The position numbers were made by a program, and so were the translations under genes. DNA of 64,000 nucleotides from Ruminococcus sp. AM22-13 (GTDB lineage Bacteria > Bacillota > Clostridia > Lachnospirales > Lachnospiraceae). The notes under the pieces are model-generated. The model was not told where the DNA came from, made no database searches, and saw nothing but the letters and a program-made list of their open reading frames with translations. The stretch spans positions 124,001-188,000 of the forward strand of contig NZ_QRIL01000001.1 in assembly GCF_003471165.1 (NCBI RefSeq), in the 5' to 3' direction. Shown piece after piece: positions 1-7,975 of this stretch (position 1 is its first letter; every line of letters starts with the position of its first letter).

Positions 1-1351
1 CTTCGATAGAACCTTCCAGTTCATATGCATAGGAGAAATCGTTTGGTTCTTCTACAAGACGGATAACTTCTTCTGCAAGTTTGATTCCGCCTTCGCCGCC
101 TTTTGCCCATACTTCAGAAAGAGCAACGTTAACACCCAGTTCTTTACATTTAGCTTCTACAAAGTCAAGCTCTGCTTTTGTATCTGTAGGGAATGCGTTG
201 ATAGCAACAACACATGGAAGTTTGTATACGTTTTTGATGTTGGAAACGTGTTTTAACAGGTTCGGGATACCTTTTTCAAGAGCTTCCAGGTTTTCATTGT
301 TGAGGTCAGCTTTTGCAACGCCACCGTTGTATTTCAGGGCACGTACAGTAGCTACGATTACAACTGCGCTTGGTTTTAAGCCTGCCATACGACATTTGAT
401 ATCGAGGAATTTCTCAGCACCAAGGTCAGCTCCGAAACCAGCTTCTGTGATTGCATAATCAGCAAGTTTCATAGCCATCTTTGTAGCTGTTACGGAGTTA
501 CATCCGTGAGCGATGTTAGCGAATGGTCCGCCATGTACGATTGCAGGAACGTGTTCCAGAGTCTGTACAAGGTTTGGTTTCAGGGCATCTTTTAACAGAG
601 CTGTCATAGCACCTTCTGCGTGAAGGTCACCGGCTGTTACCGGCTTCTGCTCGGAAACTTTACCATATGTATAACCAATGATAATCTTGGATAATCTTTC
701 TTTCAGGTCTTTGATGTCACTTGCAAGACAGAGAACTGCCATAATCTCAGATGCAACTGTGATGTCGTATCCGTCTTCACGAGGCATACCGTTTGTTCTT
801 CCGCCAAGGCCGTCGATTACATTACGAAGCTGACGGTCGTTCATATCAACACATCTTCTCCATGTGATCTTACGTGGGTCAATGTTTAATGCGTTACCCT
901 GGAAAATATGGTTATCGATCATAGCTGCAAGTAAGTTGTTAGCTGCGCCGATCGCATGGAAGTCACCTGTGAAGTGAAGGTTGATATCTTCCATAGGAAC
1001 AACCTGTGCATATCCGCCACCGGCTGCACCACCTTTAACACCGAATACCGGTCCTAAGGATGGCTCACGAAGAGCTACCATAACGCTCTTGCCAAGTCTC
1101 TGCATACCATCTGCAAGGCCTACAGTGGTAGTTGTTTTACCCTCTCCGGCAGGAGTTGGATTGATAGCTGTAACAAGGATTAATTTTCCGTCTTTCTTGT
1201 CACTTTCTTTCAGAAGATTGTAGTCAATTTTTGCTTTGTACTTTCCGTACTGCTCCAGATATTTGTCATCAATACCTGCTTTTTCTGCAATCTGGGTAAT
1301 TGGAAGCATTTCGCATTCCTGTGCAATTTCAATGTCTGATTTGAATCCCAT
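1..1351 (-). CDS. fhs: Formate--tetrahydrofolate ligase, 3' end cut by window edge
   Basis: ATP-dependent ligation of formate to tetrahydrofolate in the methyl branch of the Wood-Ljungdahl pathway (cytoplasmic). About 450 N-terminal residues are visible, against roughly 556 in the family, and the frame stays open to base 1. The start ATG lies at 1351, 6 nt after a strong AGGAGG-type site. Visible landmarks are the P-loop-like [18 protein letters not shown] near residue 65 and [19 protein letters not shown] after it, both typical of Fhs. It is the last gene seen in the minus-strand acetogenesis block. A gap of 130 bases containing a short palindromic repeat separates it from the DUF3786 gene, so it may have its own promoter. 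The identification is secure; only the C-terminus is missing. Confidence 0.96.
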   Translation of the reverse strand, partial: MGFKSDIEIAQECEMLPITQIAEKAGIDDKYLEQYGKYKAKIDYNLLKESDKKDGKLILVTAINPTPAGEGKTTTTVGLADGMQRLGKSVMVALREPSLGPVFGVKGGAAGGGYAQVVPMEDINLHFTGDFHAIGAANNLLAAMIDNHIFQGNALNIDPRKITWRRCVDMNDRQLRNVIDGLGGRTNGMPREDGYDITVASEIMAVLCLASDIKDLKERLSKIIIGYTYGKVSEQKPVTAGDLHAEGAMTALLKDALKPNLVQTLEHVPAIVHGGPFANIAHGCNSVTATKMAMKLADYAITEAGFGADLGAEKFLDIKCRMAGLKPSAVVIVATVRALKYNGGVAKADLNNENLEALEKGIPNLLKHVSNIKNVYKLPCVVAINAFPTDTKAELDFVEAKCKELGVNVALSEVWAKGGEGGIKLAEEVIRLVEEPNDFSYAYELEGSIE

Positions 1352-1394
1352 TTCAAATTACCTCCTTTTTACTCCGCATTTAAGTCGGTTTTTC

Positions 1395-1440
1395 GTAACT
1401 GTTCAGCAGTATGCTATCCAGCAAGGTGCTGAATAGTTAC
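1395..1440. repeat. Palindromic intergenic repeat, family A (short form)
   Basis: Arms GTAACTGTTCAGCA and GCTGAATAGTTAC face each other across a TATCCAGCAAGG centre. The same arms and a TATCCCGCGAGGT centre recur at 15836-15881 and 32972-33114, with related arms at 62321-62484. It sits between fhs and the DUF3786 gene. It could fold as an RNA hairpin or be a mobile REP-like unit. Confidence 0.75.
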
Positions 1441-1481
1441 GGTTTTTATCTAAAACAGGTGCCGCCTGTCTTATTCAAGAT

Positions 1482-2150
1482 TTATGCCTGAACGCATTTC
1501 AGAAATGCCTTCAGTGAACCGATGATCACATCTCCCATAACAGCCATATCCTCTGCCTGAAAAGAAACAGGGAAGTTGTCAGAAAAGAGAATCTGTGAAG
1601 ACGGAGGAAATTCATCATCGCCTTCCCAGAGGATCATCTGCACTTTGTATTCCGGGAAAATCTCCACTTCATAAGCAATATCACCATGCTTTACAGAAAC
1701 TGCCTTGATATGCTCCATAATTGCTTTGAAATCTCCCAGACGATTTCCATAGGAAAATGCCAGACGTTTGATGCATCTGCCGTCAAACTGCCTTAAATAT
1801 ACCTCGCCCCATGGCATCTCACGATATGTTTTAAATTTTCCGGAACTTTCAGATTTCACTCCATTTAAGAGAAAACGAATGGTCAGGATTCTGGCATAAA
1901 TCATATCTTCCAGCGGATAAAAGCCTCTATCATCCGGCGTATGTGTTACTGTAAAATCCGGCCATGTAATCTGATACTGTGTTCCAAGAAAAGTTAATGT
2001 CAGTGTTTTTGTTTCTTCATCGTAAGGAATGGACAGCCTTGAAGCTATTTCTTTGGGATCTGCCGCTGCAAACTCCTGTGTATAATGCTCCCATGGCATT
2101 CTTTCCTTGCTGTCTTTTTCATAATTTAAATCATTTAAGCTAAAAGCCAT
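1482..2150 (-). CDS. DUF3786 domain protein of the acetogenesis cluster
   Basis: A 222-residue soluble protein with no signal peptide or membrane segment. The overall sequence (N-terminal MPWEHYTQEF, central WPDFTV, a GDVIIGSLKAFLK end) matches what I recall of the DUF3786 family, which often lies beside corrinoid iron-sulfur protein and acetyl-CoA synthase genes. Only two scattered cysteines are visible, so it does not look like an Fe-S carrier itself. It lies between the corrinoid activator gene and fhs, in the same direction. Its function is unknown; the position suggests a helper role in corrinoid or C1 metabolism, which is inference. Confidence 0.75.
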   Translation of the reverse strand: MAFSLNDLNYEKDSKERMPWEHYTQEFAAADPKEIASRLSIPYDEETKTLTLTFLGTQYQITWPDFTVTHTPDDRGFYPLEDMIYARILTIRFLLNGVKSESSGKFKTYREMPWGEVYLRQFDGRCIKRLAFSYGNRLGDFKAIMEHIKAVSVKHGDIAYEVEIFPEYKVQMILWEGDDEFPPSSQILFSDNFPVSFQAEDMAVMGDVIIGSLKAFLKCVQA

Positions 2151-2227
2151 TCTAAGTCTCCACAGACAGGACAGACAAAATATACTTGCCTGCCCTGTTA
2201 CTTTTTATTCATTCAGGTGCGGCAATC

Positions 2228-2250
2228 GTTACGGTTCACTCCCGGTAACC
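2228..2250. repeat. Short palindrome related to repeat family A
   Basis: GTTACGGTTCACTCCCGGTAAC forms a short inverted repeat. It shares the GTTAC-GTTCACTCC core with the copies at 39991-40017 and 62329-62355. It lies between acsV and the DUF3786 gene and may be a decayed copy. Confidence 0.45.
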
Positions 2251-2270
2251 TGCCGTATGCCGTATAAATA

Positions 2271-4211
2271 TCAGCGGTTCTGAACCTCTTCCATTACTGT
2301 CGGGAACATACTGGTATCTGTATGAGGAATGAAACATGCTCCTACAAATTCATCCATATAGATCGGAACTGTGGAAAGTTCCATATATGTCATGTTAGAA
2401 GCCAGTTCGTATGTCTTCTTCTCCGCCGGCGTTGACAGAAGCATAAGATATGCACCTGTCAGGGAAGAGTTACCGATATAGTGGAATTTTTCGATTGGAA
2501 TATCCGGGAACATACCGATGTTGACTGCATTCTGCATATTGATACCACTTCCGATACCACCTGCAACATAGACTTCATCAATCATGCTCACATCAAAGTC
2601 CAGAGAAGTCAGCATGGTACGGATAGCTGAGAAGATCGCGCCTTTTGCACGGATAAAGTTATCAATATCAACTTCTGTGATCTCAACATCTTTTACTGAT
2701 CCTGCCTCTTCTTCAAAAGCAAGGATATAGCTTCCCATTCCATATTTATCATGTTTGATTCTCTTACCTTCGCGGATAAATTTACCTTTCGGGTTAATGA
2801 TTCCGCAGATATAAAGTTCACTGATTACGTCGATGATACCGGAACCACACAAACCTACAGGTTTGGTTCCCTGATCACCTACGATCTTGTAGGTCGGCTC
2901 CATCGTCTCTTTATCAATGGTACATGCTTCAATCGCGCCATCTGTTGCACGCATACCACAGCTGATATCACCACCCTCAAAGGCAGGGCCTGCAGAACAT
3001 GCGCAGCTCATCATAAAGTCTGAGTTACCAAATACAAGCTCTCCGTTTGTACCAAGGTCGATAAACAGTGAGAACTCTGGTCTGTTCCAGATCTGGCTGA
3101 CCATTGTACCGGCTGTGATATCACCGCCTACATAGCTTCCGATATTTGGTGCCATAATAATATGGGCATCTTTATTAATCTCAATTCCCACATCGGAAGC
3201 AAAAAGGGAATTGGTCTTAAAGAATGCAGGGATATACGGTTCTGTACGTAATGGATCAGAATTGATTCCTGCAAACAGATGATTCATAGTTGTGTTGGAT
3301 GCTACACACATCCTGTATATACGGTTTGCCGGGAAATTTGCACTTCTGCACATCTCATGGATCATAGGATTGATTGTTTCCTTGATGACAGCATCCTGCA
3401 GTTTCTTCTGTCCGCCAGGCTTCTGTGATTCCACGATTCGGTTAATTACATCCGCACCGAAACGAATCTGTCCGTTTCCGGCAGAACTCTTTGCAAGAAT
3501 ATCACCATTCTCCATATTAATCAGTACAGCTGAAACGGTTGTTGTACCGATATCTACTGCAAGACCACCGATCACTACATCTTCATCTTTACCGAAAATA
3601 TCATATACAAACATATCATCAGATGTAGCACGAATCACACACTTCACTGCAAAATTATTCTCTCGCAGTACATCCGGAAGTTTCTTTAAAACTGCATAAG
3701 GAATCCGGACTCTGCTGATATTTAAATATTTGCGCAGGGCACGTGTCAGTCTCTCATTATCCGGCATTGTATCGTCTAAAGATGGCGGAGTCATGACAAC
3801 ATCCACTACCTCAAGACTGTTTTTCAGTTCTATGCCAGCAAGTTCCACATCTCGTTTGGCATTTTCAAAAATGGCTATTTCCTCTTTAGAGCTTAAATCA
3901 GCTACTTTCATTCTGCTCTTATAGGCAGATGCAATATCAGGTACCAGCACATTTACATCTGCACTGATCTTGCTGCAGCATGCAAGGCGCCATCCTTCCT
4001 GATATTCCTCATCAGAAATGTGTAATGTCTTTTTGCTCTCCAGTTCTCCGCTTTTTAACTGGACACGGCATTTTCCGCAGGCTCCGTTTCCGGAACATGG
4101 TGCATCGATCGCCACATTGGCTCCACGTGCAACCTCGAGTAAATTATCCCCCGCATTGGCATAAGCTTCTACCACACTGCCATCTTCGAATGAAAATGTT
4201 ACCTTAAACAT
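2271..4211 (-). CDS. acsV: Corrinoid iron-sulfur protein reductive activator (RACo/AcsV)
   Basis: Reactivates the corrinoid iron-sulfur protein by ATP-driven reduction of oxidised Co(II) to Co(I). The 646-residue length fits the family (about 630). Residues 1-90 are a plant-type [2Fe-2S] domain with C39, C45 and C48 in APCSGNGACGKC and a fourth ligand among C78/C79. A linker follows, then a C-terminal ASKHA ATPase fold with AVDIGTTTVSAVLI near residue 220, LFIDLGTNGELVFG and AGPAFEGGDISCGMRA. It lies directly downstream of acsE with 123 bases between them, in which a hairpin at 4259-4284 may set its expression level. Related ASKHA activators serve other methyltransferase systems; the location next to acsEC favours RACo. 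Confidence 0.93.
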   Translation of the reverse strand: MFKVTFSFEDGSVVEAYANAGDNLLEVARGANVAIDAPCSGNGACGKCRVQLKSGELESKKTLHISDEEYQEGWRLACCSKISADVNVLVPDIASAYKSRMKVADLSSKEEIAIFENAKRDVELAGIELKNSLEVVDVVMTPPSLDDTMPDNERLTRALRKYLNISRVRIPYAVLKKLPDVLRENNFAVKCVIRATSDDMFVYDIFGKDEDVVIGGLAVDIGTTTVSAVLINMENGDILAKSSAGNGQIRFGADVINRIVESQKPGGQKKLQDAVIKETINPMIHEMCRSANFPANRIYRMCVASNTTMNHLFAGINSDPLRTEPYIPAFFKTNSLFASDVGIEINKDAHIIMAPNIGSYVGGDITAGTMVSQIWNRPEFSLFIDLGTNGELVFGNSDFMMSCACSAGPAFEGGDISCGMRATDGAIEACTIDKETMEPTYKIVGDQGTKPVGLCGSGIIDVISELYICGIINPKGKFIREGKRIKHDKYGMGSYILAFEEEAGSVKDVEITEVDIDNFIRAKGAIFSAIRTMLTSLDFDVSMIDEVYVAGGIGSGINMQNAVNIGMFPDIPIEKFHYIGNSSLTGAYLMLLSTPAEKKTYELASNMTYMELSTVPIYMDEFVGACFIPHTDTSMFPTVMEEVQNR

Positions 4212-4258
4212 TCGGCAACCACCTTTCTCATAGTCGTTAATAGCCTGTAATAAAACGA

Positions 4259-4284
4259 GGGCTGAAGACCGAAGCCTTCAGCCC
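4259..4284 (-). terminator. Hairpin between acsE and acsV (terminator or attenuator)
   Basis: On the minus strand GGGCTGAAG pairs with CTTCAGCCC around a short loop and is followed by TCGTTTTATT. This is a plausible intrinsic terminator inside the operon, 50 bases after the acsE stop and about 48 before the acsV start. It could lower acsV expression relative to acsDCE. Confidence 0.65.
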
Positions 4285-4334
4285 CCATAATTATGTATTC
4301 AATTTATTCAAATACGCTTTATCAGAAATACTGA

Positions 4335-5120
4335 TTAGATTTCCAGATAGGAATCTGCATACAGTGTATTGCCTTTGAATACATCACAGGATTTAATAGT
4401 TTCCATCAGACGAAGGTCGTTAGGGTTAACGATCGCAGATGTAAGACCATTCATCATAGCCATTGCTACAAGAGCAGAGTCCATGATCGGACGGATATGT
4501 TTCGGCATACCGTTACTGTTATTGGAAAGACCACCTGTGGAGTTCAGTCCCATATCAGAGAACATTTTGATTGCTTCAAGAACTTCCATCTGTTTGTCCT
4601 GCATTCCTTTTACAACCAGGAATAACGGGTCAAACCAGAGATCTTCAGCTTCCATACCAAGAGACATACCTCTTTCAAGCATGTTCTGGCAGTGCATCAT
4701 ACGTTCATCATTGTCTGCTGCTACCATACCGGAAGAGCAAAGTGCGATACAGATGGCATCGTTTGCTGCTGCAAGATCGATGTTTGTGATTCTGTCACCA
4801 GCATCAGCGGAGTTAACGATCGGTTTTCCTTTTGCTCTGTTGTATACAGAAATACCAGCTTCAATAGCTTTCTTATTTGTTGTATCCAGTGCAAGCGGAA
4901 CATTGTCGAATTCTGACTGAAGGAGCTGTACAGCCCATTTCATCAGGTCTTCTCCGTCGTTCTCAGCAGGTCCGATATTTACATCAAGGTAAGTTGCGCC
5001 AGCATCAAGCTGCTGTTTTGCTCTTTTGATGATCGGCTCTGGATCTCTTTCTGTAAATGCTTTGTTTACTGCAGGTGCAGTAGTGGAAAGTCTTTCTCCG
5101 ATTGTTACAAATTTTGCCAT
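4335..5120 (-). CDS. acsE: Methyltetrahydrofolate:corrinoid iron-sulfur protein methyltransferase
   Basis: Moves the methyl group of 5-methyl-THF to the cobalt of the corrinoid iron-sulfur protein, linking the methyl and carbonyl branches. The 261 residues match the family length (about 262). It is a pterin-binding TIM barrel: DVNIGPAENDGEDLMKWAVQ near residue 47, LALDTTN, VNSADAGDRI, and GGLSNNSNGMP, the region that holds the catalytic Asn. It follows acsC by 100 bases and precedes acsV, the usual acetogen arrangement. The spacer to acsC contains a GC-rich near-palindrome around 5191-5212. Confidence 0.95.
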   Translation of the reverse strand: MAKFVTIGERLSTTAPAVNKAFTERDPEPIIKRAKQQLDAGATYLDVNIGPAENDGEDLMKWAVQLLQSEFDNVPLALDTTNKKAIEAGISVYNRAKGKPIVNSADAGDRITNIDLAAANDAICIALCSSGMVAADNDERMMHCQNMLERGMSLGMEAEDLWFDPLFLVVKGMQDKQMEVLEAIKMFSDMGLNSTGGLSNNSNGMPKHIRPIMDSALVAMAMMNGLTSAIVNPNDLRLMETIKSCDVFKGNTLYADSYLEI

Positions 5121-5220
5121 AACCGTGTTCTCCTTTTTATTTATTTACACAGGATAAAACCTGTATGCTTCTCATTAAACGCCAGACCGGACAGATGCCC
5201 GGCCCGGCATGTTAATCCCA

Positions 5221-6579
5221 TCAGATCTGACCGTCTGCCTGCATATCCTTTAAGAATTTAACAAGCTGTACAGCTTCTCTTGGTCCAACGATGATTTCCC
5301 ATCCAGGAAGTTTTGCTTCAAGGTCACCCTTAAGAACTGCTACCTTACCTGGGATAATAAGCTTTCTGGATTTTACCTTAGGCTCAACATTTTCTTTGAT
5401 GTAAGCGGAAATGCTGTTGCCGGAGAATTTACCAGCTGCCCAGGATGTCAGTACGGAAAGTCCGCCTGCATCATTGATAACCAGGTTAAGCGGAACACCG
5501 GAACGCTCCAGCTCGCCGGATACTACGAAATATGTAAGAGCAAAGTCTACAGTAGTAACTACTACCGCATTCTCATCAGCACCATTTAATGGATAGATAC
5601 CTGGCTCAACTTTCATTGGTTTCTGCGGGTCAGTGAAAACGTTCTGACGCAGACCATATAATGGAAGAGCTTCTGCATATGTCATCTGCTCCATAACGAT
5701 GATGGAACCATATTTCATTGTAAACATAGATGCTAAAGCTGCCTGTAAGTGAAGGTCACCTTTTGCGATCTTAACAAGGTTTACGATAGATGGATAACCA
5801 AATGTTCTGTCCTGATCTTTCAGAGCTGCACGACGAACCTGTACAGTGTTTGCAAAGGTTTCTTTGATGTCAGCGCCTGTTGTATCAAGAACAAGGTTCT
5901 TGTTTCCAAGTTTTTCAAGAGCTGCTGTTGTATCATATAATTCATTTAAGTCTTTACCGGATACACCGAGAACAACACCTGCTTCTGTAGCAACTGCGTT
6001 CATTGCTTCATAGTTGGAAGCATCTGCACCGTTTAAGACCGGTTTGCTGTCTTTGCATACTGCAAGAGCGGCTTTAGCAATTTCAGGATCTTTGCATTCA
6101 AGAACTAAAGTTCTTCCAAGACCTGCTGCTTTTTCTACAAGTGCTGTATATTTAGCTGCATCTGCACCTTCGCCACAGTTTACATATACAAGTTCAGCAT
6201 ACATTCTTTCACCGATACGGTCATAATCTACCTTCGGAATCTCTGCAAGTTTTGCCTCTACTGTAGCATCATCCATGCATGTGCACAGAGCTACTGCATA
6301 TCTTGGCTTGCTTACAAATGTTTTTTCGTGTCTGAATAATACTGTTTCTCCACCCAGACTATGTTCTTCTGCACCAGTACCAATTTTGATTGTCTTCATT
6401 GGCGGAGCAGTTGCCTCGGAAAGAGATGCTAAAGCTTCATCAGACATATGCGGACATTGTTCGATTTTCATAGCGCCCTGAGCAACCTTCATAGAGAAAG
6501 CCATACATGTTGGGCATCCGCATTCCTTACAGTTTTTCTTTGGTGTTAATTTAAAGATCTGAATACCATTCAGTGCCAT
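5221..6579 (-). CDS. acsC: Corrinoid iron-sulfur protein, large subunit
   Basis: Large subunit of the methyl carrier that delivers CH3 from AcsE to acetyl-CoA synthase. The 452 residues agree with the family (about 446). The N-terminal domain holds one low-potential [4Fe-4S] cluster: C16, C19, C24 and C41 (NCKECGCPTC ... QCPHM), the same spacing as in the Moorella protein. A TIM barrel follows, then a C-terminal cobamide-binding domain from about residue 320 (VEPGIYPLNGADENAVVVTT, LPGWEIIVGPREA). It is 22 bases downstream of acsD, so the heterodimer is probably co-translated. Confidence 0.95.
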   Translation of the reverse strand: MALNGIQIFKLTPKKNCKECGCPTCMAFSMKVAQGAMKIEQCPHMSDEALASLSEATAPPMKTIKIGTGAEEHSLGGETVLFRHEKTFVSKPRYAVALCTCMDDATVEAKLAEIPKVDYDRIGERMYAELVYVNCGEGADAAKYTALVEKAAGLGRTLVLECKDPEIAKAALAVCKDSKPVLNGADASNYEAMNAVATEAGVVLGVSGKDLNELYDTTAALEKLGNKNLVLDTTGADIKETFANTVQVRRAALKDQDRTFGYPSIVNLVKIAKGDLHLQAALASMFTMKYGSIIVMEQMTYAEALPLYGLRQNVFTDPQKPMKVEPGIYPLNGADENAVVVTTVDFALTYFVVSGELERSGVPLNLVINDAGGLSVLTSWAAGKFSGNSISAYIKENVEPKVKSRKLIIPGKVAVLKGDLEAKLPGWEIIVGPREAVQLVKFLKDMQADGQI

Positions 6580-6601
6580 TTTATTTGTTCCTCCTATTCA
6601 A

Positions 6602-7546
6602 TTACGCAAGTGCTTTGATCATTCTGGAAATAGCTGCAACAGCTTCCGGATGTCTTAAGATGACTGCATCAGATCCGGCTGCAAGGTCAGCAGCAGCTGT
6701 CATAACTTCCATATCGATTCCACGCTCTTCTTCCGGTCCCCATTCAGGCATATCAGCTTCAGAAGCTGTAGCTTCTTTTACGCCCCATGTCTCAGCGGAT
6801 ACCGGTGTAATGATAGGCATCTGCAGCATGTTATCATTCTGAGATAAAGCTGCACCTTTGATACGGTCCATTGTAGATACAACGTACTCATATCCATATC
6901 CGGCAGCAGCACTACCGATATTCATAACGATCTTCTGTGCGTTAACGCCTAACTGAGTAGTTACAACGTTAAGCTGTTTAGCAAGGTTGATATCTACGGC
7001 AGATTCTGCACCTACGATCTGATCGTAAGCAAGTCCTGCTGCAGCACCGATTGCTTTGTAGTTTTCTTCTTTTTCAGAAAGGATCAATACATTTCTTCCC
7101 TGAAGAGCTTCTGCTACCTTCGGAAGAAGTTCGGCGTCTTTCTCTACGTTCTTGCATCCTTCTACTACTAATGGTGCATCAATTGCATCAGCAACTTCTT
7201 TTACAACTGCGATAAGTTCATCAACAGATTTGTTTACACCGTTTGGATCTCCACCTTCAAGGATAAGAGCTACAAAGTCAGCACCTTCCATAGCTGCTGC
7301 TTTTTTAGCCATTTCTCCGATTGTGGAAGCTCCGTCATAGTATGCTTTGATACCTTCGGATACAATATTCTCAAGACCCATATCAGAGATTTCCACACCA
7401 ATCTTAGGTGTGTTTTCTGATGGTGCATCAAAAGAATAGAATGGATAAGTAGAGTCTCCGCCGATTGTTACAGTCTTATCTCCGCTGCCAATGGTGACTG
7501 TATTAATCTTTGCATTGAATTTCTGAAGTTTCTGATTAAACGGCAT
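6602..7546 (-). CDS. acsD: Corrinoid iron-sulfur protein, small subunit
   Basis: Small TIM-barrel subunit that pairs with AcsC to hold the corrinoid. The 314 residues match the family. Landmarks are VTIGGDSTYPFYSFD near residue 27, PLVVEGCKNVEKDAE, and MNIGSAAAGYGYEYVVSTMD. The start ATG at 7546 follows AAGGAGG by 7 bases. It is the first gene after a 429-base gap from acsB, and a good sigma-A-like promoter lies at 7618-7647. acsDCE-acsV-DUF3786 can therefore be transcribed independently of acsB. Confidence 0.95.
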   Translation of the reverse strand: MPFNQKLQKFNAKINTVTIGSGDKTVTIGGDSTYPFYSFDAPSENTPKIGVEISDMGLENIVSEGIKAYYDGASTIGEMAKKAAAMEGADFVALILEGGDPNGVNKSVDELIAVVKEVADAIDAPLVVEGCKNVEKDAELLPKVAEALQGRNVLILSEKEENYKAIGAAAGLAYDQIVGAESAVDINLAKQLNVVTTQLGVNAQKIVMNIGSAAAGYGYEYVVSTMDRIKGAALSQNDNMLQMPIITPVSAETWGVKEATASEADMPEWGPEEERGIDMEVMTAAADLAAGSDAVILRHPEAVAAISRMIKALA

Positions 7547-7617
7547 TTTTTTGGCCTCCTTAAAAAAATTACTGTGTGTATGTATCTTTTCGCAGACTTA
7601 CACACTATGTCATGTGT

Positions 7618-7647
7618 AGTATACAACATTATCCTGCCCGTTGACAA
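7618..7647 (-). promoter_or_regulatory. Predicted sigma-A promoter of acsD
   Basis: On the minus strand TTGTCA (-35, 7642-7647) and TATACT (-10, 7618-7623) are separated by 18 bases. About 70 bases of leader reach the acsD start. The remainder of the 7547-7975 gap holds one hairpin (7916-7938) and no supported gene. Confidence 0.7.
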
Positions 7648-7915
7648 GTACACTCTGCCATATTTTGTTAAAAAAACAACAATTTCACCGCTTTCATTTA
7701 TTTTCCATAACAAAGTGAAAAATCCGGCAAATTGCCATATCTGAACTTTACTGATTCTTCATACACTCCGCATATATTTTATCAGCAAATCATTACGCAT
7801 CCACATTTCGTCCTTACGAAACAGAATGATTGTACTTTCACACGATCACGTTTTGTATGTCCTTGAAATATAATATACTATGGTTTTTATCTATACGCTT
7901 TTGGGCGTTTAAACC

Positions 7916-7938
7916 CGGAGGCTTATTGAAAGCCTCCG
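7916..7938 (-). terminator. Hairpin downstream of acsB
   Basis: CGGAGGCTT pairs with AAGCCTCCG 38 bases after the acsB stop. On the minus strand it is followed only by GGTTTAAAC, so it is a weak intrinsic terminator or an mRNA 3'-end stabiliser. Together with the acsD promoter it supports a transcript boundary here. Confidence 0.5.
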
Positions 7939-7975
7939 CATGACTCCATAATACCTCCGGGGAAACCACCATGCT

